NCBI RefSeq assembly: GCF_023147585.1
Contig: NZ_JAHXOZ010000005.1
Location: forward strand, 1 to 64,000
From: Micrococcus sp. EYE_212
GTDB taxonomy: Bacteria > Actinomycetota > Actinomycetes > Actinomycetales > Micrococcaceae
DNA: 64,000 bases
Reading direction: 5' to 3'
Below the pieces are notes generated by a model, which saw only the letters and a program-made list of their open reading frames with translations, did no database searches and had not been told where the DNA came from. Positions 1 to 8,314 of this stretch are shown here, in pieces. Every line of letters begins with the position of its first letter. Within the stretch, counting starts at the first letter, position 1. The position numbers were made by a program, and so were the translations under genes.

Positions 1-147
1 CGAGCCCAGGGCAAACGCCACAACCAGGCGCTGATTGCGCTGGCCCGGCGCCGCACCGACGTGCTTTACGCGATGCTCCGCGATGGCACCCTGTATCAAG
101 ATCCGACCGCCCCGCCAGCACCATCATTAGTCGCTCTCGCGGCTTGA
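1..147 (+). mobile_element. IS110-family transposase, C-terminal fragment
   Basis: The reading frame is open from the first base and ends at TGA 145-147, giving 48 residues. It contains GKRHNQALIALARRRTDVLY and then AMLRDG, which resembles the conserved C-terminal region of IS110/IS116/IS902 transposases (DEDD N-terminal domain, Transposase_20 C-terminal domain). The start of the gene and the catalytic region lie outside the window, so completeness cannot be judged. IS110 elements usually lack terminal inverted repeats, and none was seen after the stop. Assignment rests on recognition of the motif only. Confidence 0.8.
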
Positions 148-313
148 CGAAAACCATAGAGGCACCCCCCTGGCGCAGGACCTCATCACGCGGCGGTCCG
201 TCACGGCGCCGGGTCCGACGTCCCGGACCGCCATCGATCCCGTTGCGTCAAGGACGCGGCCGCGGAGCGCCCCGGTGCACCAACGGAAGCGGGCACAGGT
301 GCGGAGGCGCGAA

Positions 314-349
314 ACGGCCCGTCATCTGCGCGCGCAGATGACGGGCCGT
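314..349 (-). terminator. groESL terminator
   Basis: A perfect 36-base palindrome (18-base arms 314-331 and 332-349, ACGGCCCGTCATCTGCGC and its complement) sits 41 bases past the groEL stop. On the minus strand it is followed by TTTCG, so the U-tract is short, as is common in high-GC actinobacteria. Confidence 0.85.
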
Positions 350-389
350 CGTCGTGAGGGAGCCGGCCCTGCCGGCGACGTCACTCAGC

Positions 390-2084
<1,695 letters not shown>

Positions 2085-2107
2085 TCACCGGGCCCGACGC
2101 GCGGGGG

Positions 2108-2404
2108 TCACTTGGTGACGATGGCCAGCACGTCGCGGGCGGAGAGCACGAGGTACTCCTCGCCGCCGACCTTGACCTCGGTGCCGCCGTACTTGGAGTA
2201 CAGGACGACGTCGCCCTCGGCGACGTCCACCGGCACGCGGCTGCCGTTCTCGGCGACGCGGCCCGGGCCCACGGCCACGACCTGGCCCTCCTGGGGCTTC
2301 TCCTTGGCGGTGTCCGGGATGACGAGGCCGGAGGCGGTGGTCTGCTCGGCCTCCAGCGGGCGGACGACGATGCGGTCCTCGAGGGGCTTGATGGCAACGG
2401 ACAT
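2108..2404 (-). CDS. groES: 10 kDa co-chaperonin GroES
   Basis: Heptameric lid of the GroEL chamber, 98 residues. It begins [20 protein letters not shown], and the GroEL-binding mobile loop follows at about residues 20-35 ([17 protein letters not shown]). The start is placed at 2404, not at the codon nine bases upstream, because GGAG lies eight bases before it and MSVAIKPL is the family start. It is the first gene of the groES-groEL operon. Its promoter and two CIRCE operators lie 130-210 bases upstream. Confidence 0.97.
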   Translation of the reverse strand: MSVAIKPLEDRIVVRPLEAEQTTASGLVIPDTAKEKPQEGQVVAVGPGRVAENGSRVPVDVAEGDVVLYSKYGGTEVKVGGEEYLVLSARDVLAIVTK

Positions 2405-2537
2405 GCTGCACACTCCTTCTTGTTCGACGTGCGGGCCGGCGACAGGGCCGCCGAGTCTGCGTTGACGTGGTCTCAGGGGGTGCCACGGGCGTGGAGACCC
2501 TCCGTCGTCGCGGTGCCGCAGGGTCCATCCTCGGGCG

Positions 2538-2564
2538 TTGGCACCCGGTACCCCCGAGTGCCAG
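2538..2564. promoter_or_regulatory. CIRCE operator, promoter-distal copy
   Basis: TTGGCACCC, nine bases, then GAGTGCCAG: a one-arm-degenerate match to the HrcA-binding CIRCE consensus (TTAGCACTC-N9-GAGTGCTAA). It lies just downstream of the groES -10 box, over or after the expected transcription start. Confidence 0.8.
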
Positions 2565-2569
2565 TGTCG

Positions 2570-2599
2570 ACTCTACTCCGGGCCTTGGCACTCCTTCAA
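2570..2599 (-). promoter_or_regulatory. groES-groEL promoter
   Basis: On the minus strand there is a -35 TTGAAG (2599-2594), an 18-base spacer and a -10 TAGAGT (2575-2570). The -35 lies inside the nine-base spacer of the upstream CIRCE element, so HrcA binding would block RNA polymerase. Confidence 0.8.
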
Positions 2600-2611
2600 C
2601 ACGAGTGCCAG
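2585..2611. promoter_or_regulatory. CIRCE operator overlapping -35
   Basis: TTGGCACTC, nine bases (CTTCAACAC), then GAGTGCCAG. The arms pair perfectly in their seven-base core GGCACTC, and the N9 spacing is exact for HrcA binding. The groES -35 lies in the spacer. Confidence 0.9.
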
Positions 2612-2709
2612 CCGCGTCCGGGGGCGGGGTCCGCTCGCCGGCTCGCCGCGCGGCTCGAGTCGTCAGCGCCCACTCCTGCCCCTTGCCGTATGGACCCGGT
2701 TCCAGGGCG

Positions 2710-2756
2710 GTCACAACACGCCGTCTGCAAGAAGTTCAGGCGGCGTGTTGCGACCA
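2710..2756 (+). repeat. Dispersed palindromic repeat, copy 1
   Basis: A 47-base imperfect palindrome with about 18-base arms (2710-2727 and 2739-2756) and an 11-base loop. It matches copy 2 (3987-4033) in the same orientation at 38 of 47 positions. Function is unknown; it lies upstream of the DUF559 gene. Confidence 0.75.
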
Positions 2757-2835
2757 CCCGGCGGGGGGCTGGGGCGGGGCGGCGGGGCCGGGCGGCGGGG
2801 GGCGAGGCGGGGGCGGGGCCGGGGACAGGGCGGGA
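2757..2835 (+). other. G-rich low-complexity tract
   Basis: Runs of three to six G separated by one or two bases, directly after palindromic repeat copy 1. It could form G-quadruplexes on the plus strand. No coding signal is convincing here. Confidence 0.6.
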
Positions 2836-2987
2836 GAGCCATAGGGGTCGTCGGGAGGGAGGCGGGACCACCCTCCCCCGGAGCGGACACGCAACGCCCC
2901 CTGCACAGCGGCCGACGGCGGGCTGCCCCATCCCCAGATGTGCTCACCGCGAGCGTCGCACGGTCCCGCTGCGCCGAGGCTTCGGCC

Positions 2988-4016
2988 ATGTCGCCGACGA
3001 CGCCCTCGGGCCTTCCTCCCCTGCCTCCTGCGTTCACCACAGCTGAAGCGCGGACAGCGGGGGTGCCCCCTCAACGGCTGCGACGCGCTGACCTCTCCAC
3101 TCCCCTGCACGGCGTGCGGGTCCGCGCGGAGTCTCCCGGCCCGTCATGGGCGGACGTCGGCCTGGCCGAACCGGGCCACGGATGGAGCGGGGCTGTCCTC
3201 GCCGCCCTGCTGCGCCGACGCGGTGCGGCGGTGCTCTCCCACGACACCGCGGCTCATCTGCACGGCATGCCGACCCCGCACGCCGCGGCCCCCTCCAGCC
3301 TCGTCCACGTCACGCTCCCGCCGGGGCAGCGGCTGCGGCGCGAGGGCGTCGCCCCGCACCGTCGGGATCTTCCAGCGCACCACGTGGGTGCCGTCCACGG
3401 GCTGCGGGCCACCACGCCGGAGCGGACGTGGGCGGACCTGTGCACGCGCGGCGCTCCGTGGACGCCGGAGGACCTCATCGCCGCCGGCGACCACCTGCTC
3501 GCCCGGCCCTGGTCGCGGCGAGGACGACGCGAGCCGGCGTCGACTCCGGAAGGGCTGGCCGCCGTCGTGGAGGCGCTGGGTGGTGTACCGGGCATCGATG
3601 CGGCGCGACGGGCGCTGGCGCAGGTGCGCGTGGGGTCGGACTCTCCCCTGGAGACGCGTGTGCGGCTCGATCTGATCGCTGCGGGGCTGGGCGAACCCAT
3701 CCTGCAGTTCCGCCTGGACGCCGCCGATCCCCAGTGTCCCGAGGTGGACCTGTACTACGCCGACGGCGCCGTCGCCCTCGAGTACGACGGCGCGCATCAC
3801 CTCGCGCGGGAGCAGCAGGCCCGGGACGCCCGGCGGGACCGCTGGCTCCTCGCGCGGGGGGTCGCTCCCCTGCGGGTGACGGCCGAGGATCACCGTGAGG
3901 CCTGCCGACGGCTGGTCGAGGTCATTCTCGAACGGCGGGCGGCGGGGCATCGCATCGACCCGCGCCCGGAGTCCACCTCGCAGAGTGGTCACGACGCGCC
4001 GCCTGCAGAGAGTTGA
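2988..4016 (+). CDS. DUF559 endonuclease-like protein
   Basis: The product is 342 residues of unknown role. The C-terminal part (about residues 230-315) carries a DUF559/Vsr-like nuclease-fold signature: ETRVRLDLIAAGLGEP, then EVDLYYADGAVALEYDGAHH and a later RDRWLL..RVTAEDHR segment. The acidic residues fit the D/E active site of this superfamily. The N-terminal half resembles the winged-helix AbiEi-like region often found before DUF559 in actinobacteria, but that match is only general. The start ATG 2988 is the first in a plausible context; no strong ribosome site is visible. The last codons are formed by the left arm of palindromic repeat copy 2, so the repeat overlaps the 3' end of the gene. 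It could be an orphan nuclease or part of a toxin or defence unit, but no partner gene is adjacent. Confidence 0.75.
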   Translation: MSPTTPSGLPPLPPAFTTAEARTAGVPPQRLRRADLSTPLHGVRVRAESPGPSWADVGLAEPGHGWSGAVLAALLRRRGAAVLSHDTAAHLHGMPTPHAAAPSSLVHVTLPPGQRLRREGVAPHRRDLPAHHVGAVHGLRATTPERTWADLCTRGAPWTPEDLIAAGDHLLARPWSRRGRREPASTPEGLAAVVEALGGVPGIDAARRALAQVRVGSDSPLETRVRLDLIAAGLGEPILQFRLDAADPQCPEVDLYYADGAVALEYDGAHHLAREQQARDARRDRWLLARGVAPLRVTAEDHREACRRLVEVILERRAAGHRIDPRPESTSQSGHDAPPAES

Positions 4017-4039
4017 GACGGCGTGTTGTGACCACTCTG
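3981..4039 (+). repeat. Dispersed palindromic repeat, copy 2
   Basis: Second copy of the palindrome, with arms extended to about 24 bases (3981-4004 and 4016-4039). Its core 3987-4033 aligns to copy 1. The left arm overlaps the last nine codons of the DUF559 gene, and the right arm runs into a 20-base tandem repeat. Confidence 0.75.
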
Positions 4040-4040
4040 G

Positions 4041-4115
4041 GAGGGTGTGGGCGTCTCTGGGAGGGTGTGGGCGTCTCTGGGAGGGTGTGGGCGTCTCTGG
4101 GAGGGTGTGGGCGTC
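4041..4115 (+). repeat. 20-bp tandem repeat, 3.75 copies
   Basis: Three exact copies of GAGGGTGTGGGCGTCTCTGG at 4041-4060, 4061-4080 and 4081-4100, then a 15-base partial copy. The unit begins where palindromic repeat copy 2 ends. The exact identity of the units suggests recent slippage expansion. Confidence 0.95.
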
Positions 4116-4148
4116 GGATGGAGGGACCGGAGACCACACGGGCGGCCG

Positions 4149-4217
4149 ACGGCAGCCCAGCCCAGCCCCGCTCAGCCCCGCCCCGCCCCGCCCAGCTCCA
4201 GCCCCGCCCAGCCCCGC
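4149..4217. other. C-rich low-complexity tract
   Basis: Alternating CCCAGCCC/CCCCGCCC runs ending right at the stop codon of the siderophore ATPase gene. It is G-rich on the minus strand, so it could fold as a G-quadruplex in the 3' end of that transcript. No gene is seen. Confidence 0.5.
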
Positions 4218-4973
4218 TCAGTAGTAGACGGCGAGCGGGCCGGCCGGCCCCTCCACCACGTGGCACGGCGTCTTGAAGATCCGCTCGAGGACCTCGGGGC
4301 GCATGATCTCGTGGGGCGAGCCCGTCTCCACCACCTGGCCGTCGCCCATGGCCACGATGTGGTCGGCGTAGTGCGCGGCGAAGTTGATGTCGTGCAGCAC
4401 GATCACCACGGTGCGGCCCAGCTCGTCGGCGGCGCGGCGCAGCTGCTGCATCATCTGCACCGAGTGCTGCATGTCCAGGTTGTTCAGCGGCTCGTCGAGC
4501 AGCACGTACTCGGTGTTCTGCGCGAGCACCATGGCCACGTAGGCACGCTGACGCTGGCCGCCGGAGAGCTGGTCGAGGTAGCGGTTCTCGAACGGCCCCA
4601 AGCCCAGGAAGTCCACGGCCTCGGAGATGTGGCGCTCGTCGTCGAGGGTCAGCCGCCCGCGGGAGTACGGGTACCGTCCGAAGCCCACGAGCTGCCGCAC
4701 CGTCAGGCGCGTGATGAAGTGGTTCTCCTGGCGCAGGATGGACAGGGTCTGCGCGATCCGCCGCGAGGGGGTCGCGGTGATGTCCTGGCCGCCCACGGCG
4801 ATCGTCCCGGCGTCCGCGTCCTGAAGCCGCCCGATCATCGTCAGCACGGTGGACTTGCCCGCGCCGTTGGGCCCCACGAGGGCGGTGATGCCCCCGGCGG
4901 GGATCTGCAGGTCCACCGGACCGATGCACACCTCGTCACTGTGGCGCTTGGTGACGCCCCGCAGTTCGATCAC
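4218..4973 (-). CDS. Iron-siderophore ABC transporter ATPase
   Basis: The 251-residue ATPase powers uptake by the two FecCD permeases. Walker A GPNGAGKST near residue 38, Q-loop LRQENHFIT, signature LSGGQRQRAYVAM, Walker B YVLLDEPLNNLD and the H-loop VLHDINFAA are all present, in the order of FepC/FecE-type subunits. The start is GTG 4973, which overlaps the permease stop by four bases (GTGA), indicating translational coupling. It is the last gene of a four-gene minus-strand operon and is expected to follow the iron-dependent control seen upstream of the binding-protein gene. Confidence 0.93.
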   Translation of the reverse strand: MIELRGVTKRHSDEVCIGPVDLQIPAGGITALVGPNGAGKSTVLTMIGRLQDADAGTIAVGGQDITATPSRRIAQTLSILRQENHFITRLTVRQLVGFGRYPYSRGRLTLDDERHISEAVDFLGLGPFENRYLDQLSGGQRQRAYVAMVLAQNTEYVLLDEPLNNLDMQHSVQMMQQLRRAADELGRTVVIVLHDINFAAHYADHIVAMGDGQVVETGSPHEIMRPEVLERIFKTPCHVVEGPAGPLAVYY

Positions 4974-6040
4974 AGCCGACCCTTTCTCATCACGACGATC
5001 AAGAAGGTGATGCCGCCCACGAGCTCGATGACCACGGTGACCGCACCCCCCGCGTAGAAGACGTGCCGCAGCACGAAGTAGGCGCTCGCGAGCACGGCGT
5101 AGCCGGCCAGTGCGGCCACGGGCAGCACGAGACGGTGGTCGTACGTGTCCGTGATGGAGTACGCCAGTGTGGCCACGAGGAAGCCGAGGAACGTCATCGG
5201 CCCCACCAGGGCGGTGGTCATGGCCATGAGTACGGAGACGAGCAGCAGCGTCCCCATGAGCTCCCGGCGGTGGCTCAGCCCCAGGTTGGTGGACACGTCG
5301 GCGCCGAGGGCCACCACGTTCATTCGCCGCGAGCGCAGCCACAGCAGGAGGCACACCACGACGACGATCGGCGCGGCCACCGCCACGTACTCGGTGCGCG
5401 CGTTGGAGATGTTGCCGAACAGGCGGGCCGAGAGCACGTCGAACGAGTTGGGGTCCAGCAGGCGCTGCATGAAGGTGCTCAGCGCCGCCAGTCCCCCGCC
5501 CAGGACCACGCCCACGAGCAGCATCAGGTGCATGCTCCCGTACGGCCGGGAGAGCAGCCACGAGTACAGGGCGGTGGCCAGCACCACCATGAGCGCAGCC
5601 TGGGCCAGGAAGGGCCCGGTCCCGCTCACCACGGCGACGCCGGCAGCCCCCAGCGCGTATACGGCGGCGGTCTGCACCGCCACGTAGAGGGCCTCGAAGC
5701 CCATGATCGAGGGAGTGATGATCCGGTTGCCGGTGGCGGTGTGGAAGCTGACCGTGGCGAACGCGTGGCACAGGGCCACGAGGGCGATCACCCCGATCGC
5801 GTCCACGCGCATCCCGGCGATGAGCCAGAACGCGCGGGAGCCCGGCGTCGCCTCATTGCCCCACAGCAGGATGCCGGCCGTCGCGGCCAGCCCGACGACG
5901 GCGAGCACCGCCACGGTCACGAGGTACCGGGTGCGCTCGGCGCGGGTGACGAACGGGCCGGACGCGCGAGCGCGGTCTGCGAGGGGACCGGCGGCGGTGG
6001 AGCCGCTGCGCAGCCCCGGGACGGTGCGGGCCTCAGCCAT
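4970..6040 (-). CDS. FecCD-family siderophore permease (second subunit)
   Basis: A 356-residue polytopic membrane protein with a 40-residue cytoplasmic N-terminal tail followed by eight or more hydrophobic segments. Conserved FecCD-type regions include LARLFGNISN-like (here SARLFGNISN) and ALVGPMTFLGFLVATLAYSI, the latter being the family GPIxFVGL-type coupling loop. It pairs with the upstream permease to form the membrane channel. It overlaps the preceding gene by eight bases and the ATPase gene by four. Confidence 0.92.
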   Translation of the reverse strand: MAEARTVPGLRSGSTAAGPLADRARASGPFVTRAERTRYLVTVAVLAVVGLAATAGILLWGNEATPGSRAFWLIAGMRVDAIGVIALVALCHAFATVSFHTATGNRIITPSIMGFEALYVAVQTAAVYALGAAGVAVVSGTGPFLAQAALMVVLATALYSWLLSRPYGSMHLMLLVGVVLGGGLAALSTFMQRLLDPNSFDVLSARLFGNISNARTEYVAVAAPIVVVVCLLLWLRSRRMNVVALGADVSTNLGLSHRRELMGTLLLVSVLMAMTTALVGPMTFLGFLVATLAYSITDTYDHRLVLPVAALAGYAVLASAYFVLRHVFYAGGAVTVVIELVGGITFLIVVMRKGRL

Positions 6041-7088
6041 GCTTGGCCTGCCTCAGGAGCAGGGCGAGGAACACCACGGCCCCCACGACGCCGAGGATCA
6101 GGGAGATCGGCACCTCGAAGGGCATGATCACGGTGCGCCCGATGACGTCGCACACGATGACCACCCAGATGCCCACCATGACCACCCACGGCAGGTTGGT
6201 GCGCAGGTTGTCCCCGCGCACCATGGAGACGATGTTCGGGACCACGAGCCCCAGGAAGGGCAGGGCCCCGATCACTACGGTGACCACGCCCGTGGCCACG
6301 GACACCATCGCGACGCCGGTGAAGACGACCGCCTCGTAGTTCAGCCCCACGTTCGTGGCGATGTCCTTGCCCAGCCCGGCCACGGTGAAGCGGTCAGCGA
6401 TCACGAAGACCGCCACGCACACGGCCAGCACGATGAACAGCAGCTCGTAGCGGCCGCGCACCACGGAGGTGAAGGAGCCGGCGAACCACGCGCCCATCTG
6501 CTGGAGCATGTCGGTCTGCAGCGCGAGGAACGTCGAGGCCGAGCCCACGACGGCGCCCATCATGATGCCCACGATCGGCACGATCAGGGAGGAGGAGAGC
6601 CGCACGCGGCGCAGGAACAGGAAGAAGACCATGGTGCCCACGAAGGCGAACAGCACGGCGCCGACCATGCGGGTCATGATCCCGGCGCCCGGGATGAGGA
6701 GCATGGTGACCAGCAGGCCCAGCCCCGCCCACTCGGTGGTGCCGGTCGTGCTGGGCTCGACGAACCGGTTCTGCGTCATGAGCTGCATGATCAGCCCGCA
6801 CATGGCCATGGCGGCGCCGGCCAGGATCAGCGCGATCGTGCGGGGCACGCGCGTGATGCCGAACATCTCCGCCCCGCCCTCCGCGCCGAGGTCGTAGACC
6901 CCCACGAAGAGGGAGAGGACGGTGAGCGCCACGGTGATCGCGGCGCCGGCGAGCAGGGGCCACGTGCGCTGCCAGCGCGAACGCTCGGGGCGCAGGACGG
7001 CGGGAGGGACCCAGCACACGCGTTCGCCCGGACCCGCCGCGAGGGGCTGGGTCCGGGCGTCGACGGTGCCGGTGGGCGACTGGGTCAC
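6033..7088 (-). CDS. FecCD-family siderophore permease (first subunit)
   Basis: A 351-residue FecCD-type permease. Its N-terminal cytoplasmic tail is followed by a long series of membrane segments. The region RVPRTIALILAGAAMAMCG is the typical FecCD N-terminal signature (RLPRxLxAxLxGAALAxSG). GALPFLGLVVPNIVSM corresponds to the conserved GxIxFVGLxxPHxxR loop that contacts the ATPase. The start is GTG 7088, overlapping the binding-protein stop by four bases (GTGA). Confidence 0.93.
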   Translation of the reverse strand: MTQSPTGTVDARTQPLAAGPGERVCWVPPAVLRPERSRWQRTWPLLAGAAITVALTVLSLFVGVYDLGAEGGAEMFGITRVPRTIALILAGAAMAMCGLIMQLMTQNRFVEPSTTGTTEWAGLGLLVTMLLIPGAGIMTRMVGAVLFAFVGTMVFFLFLRRVRLSSSLIVPIVGIMMGAVVGSASTFLALQTDMLQQMGAWFAGSFTSVVRGRYELLFIVLAVCVAVFVIADRFTVAGLGKDIATNVGLNYEAVVFTGVAMVSVATGVVTVVIGALPFLGLVVPNIVSMVRGDNLRTNLPWVVMVGIWVVIVCDVIGRTVIMPFEVPISLILGVVGAVVFLALLLRQAKHG

Positions 7089-8134
7089 CGGGCGCCCTCG
7101 AAGGCGTCCGCGAGATCCTCCATGATCGTCGTGTAGTTCTGGATGTCCTCGGCCACGTACAGGTCCGCGGGCAGGTGGACGATGTGGCCCTCCTTGACGG
7201 CCGGCACGTCCTTCAGCGCCTCGGACTGCTCGATGAGCTCCTTGGCGGTGGCGTTCTCCTCGCCGATCGCGGCGTCGCGGTCCATGACGATGATCCAGTC
7301 CGGGTTGGAGGAGGCGATGGCCTCCACGGAGATGTCGTCGCCCTGGTGGTTGTCGGAGCCGGACTGCTCGAGGGCGGGGGTCAAGCCCAGGATGTCGAAG
7401 AGGGGGCCGATCGAGCGGCCCGTCGACGGCGCGACGTAGGCGAGGTCGCCGCCGGTGGCGATCAGGCCCATGACCGTCTGCTCCGGGTCGTACGCCTCCT
7501 TGGCCCGCTCGACGGCGGCGTCGAAGTCGGCGTTGAGCTGCTTCGCCTCCTCCTGGTGGCCGGTGGTGTCGCCCAGGAGCGTGGTCAGCTCCTTGAGGCC
7601 CTCGTCCAGCGGGGTCTTCACGGGGTCGAAGTCGGTGTCCACGATCGCGGCGTCGCCGGTGAGCTCGTCGATCTCGGCCTTGCGGTCCCGGAAGCGCTGG
7701 CCGTTGAGGACCACGTCCGGCTCGGCGGTGACGAAGGCCTCCATGTCCGGCTCGCGGTGGTTGCCGATGTCCTTCACGTCCGCGTCGTCGAGGTACGACG
7801 GGCCGCCCTCGCCCTCGTACATGATCTGCTTCGGGGCGGCGCTCAGCTCCACTCCCCACTCGTCCAGCGTGCGGAAGGTCCGGTTGTCGGTCGCGATCAC
7901 GGAGTCCACCTCCTGCGGGAGGGTGATCTGCGCACCGGACATGTCGGTCACGGTGGCGCCCGCGGCGACGCCCTGCGCGGAGCCGGCCGACGAGGAGACG
8001 CCGGCGCCGTCGGCGGCCGAGCTCGTCCCCGCGGAGCCGTTGGAGCCTCCCGCGGAGCAGCCGACGAGGGCGAGGGCGGCGACCGAGGTCAGGGCGATCG
8101 CCGACAGGCGAGGGGAGTGGGGGGCGCGCTGCAT
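7085..8134 (-). CDS. Iron-siderophore-binding lipoprotein
   Basis: A 349-residue periplasmic-binding-fold protein (Fe-B12/TroA type) anchored by lipid. The N-terminus has a positive patch, a hydrophobic stretch ALTSVAALALVGC and a lipobox LVGC at about residue 26, followed by a Ser/Gly-rich linker. The segment EVDSVIATDNRTFRTLDEWG is the usual binding-fold start of FatB/CeuE/YclQ-like proteins. The start ATG 8134 follows GGAGGAGAACC. It is the first gene of the importer operon, about 90 bases downstream of a promoter with an IdeR-like box. Which siderophore is bound cannot be read from the sequence. Confidence 0.93.
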   Translation of the reverse strand: MQRAPHSPRLSAIALTSVAALALVGCSAGGSNGSAGTSSAADGAGVSSSAGSAQGVAAGATVTDMSGAQITLPQEVDSVIATDNRTFRTLDEWGVELSAAPKQIMYEGEGGPSYLDDADVKDIGNHREPDMEAFVTAEPDVVLNGQRFRDRKAEIDELTGDAAIVDTDFDPVKTPLDEGLKELTTLLGDTTGHQEEAKQLNADFDAAVERAKEAYDPEQTVMGLIATGGDLAYVAPSTGRSIGPLFDILGLTPALEQSGSDNHQGDDISVEAIASSNPDWIIVMDRDAAIGEENATAKELIEQSEALKDVPAVKEGHIVHLPADLYVAEDIQNYTTIMEDLADAFEGAR

Positions 8135-8207
8135 GGTTCTCCTCCCGGGCGCCGCTCGAGGCGGGCCGAGGTCTGGGGTGTCTCGTCAGGGTCGGCAGGG
8201 CCCACCC

Positions 8208-8226
8208 TCAGGTGAGGCTTGCCTCA
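8208..8226. promoter_or_regulatory. Putative IdeR/DtxR iron box
   Basis: On the minus strand TGAGGCAAGCCTCACCTGA matches the 19-base DtxR/IdeR consensus (TTAGGTTAGGCTAACCTAA) at 13 positions. It covers the expected transcription start of the siderophore importer, an arrangement that would repress the operon when iron is plentiful. Confidence 0.75.
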
Positions 8227-8230
8227 GTGG

Positions 8231-8259
8231 ATTAGAGTACATATGAGTACGCTAATCAA
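8231..8259 (-). promoter_or_regulatory. Siderophore importer promoter
   Basis: Minus strand -35 TTGATT (8259-8254), 17-base spacer, -10 TCTAAT (8236-8231). The same stretch forms an inverted repeat: GATTAGAGTAC (8230-8240) and GTACGCTAATC (8247-8257) around six bases, so a second regulator may bind here. Confidence 0.75.
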
Positions 8260-8314
8260 CAAACCGGGGCCCCGACTCCGCGGATCCGATGTCGGACGGC
8301 GACGTCGAGACGCC

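Noticed and set aside
144-341. Plus-strand 65-codon frame after the transposase
   Set aside because: Arg/Pro-rich composition, no ribosome site, and it runs into the groESL terminator palindrome. Probably non-coding.
4041-4115. CRISPR-like array
   Set aside because: The 20-base units are head-to-tail without spacers, and no cas genes are nearby.
5063-7136. Long His/Gly-rich plus-strand frames opposite the siderophore permeases
   Set aside because: These are antisense shadows; hydrophobic membrane codons read backwards give His/Gly/Asp-rich nonsense.
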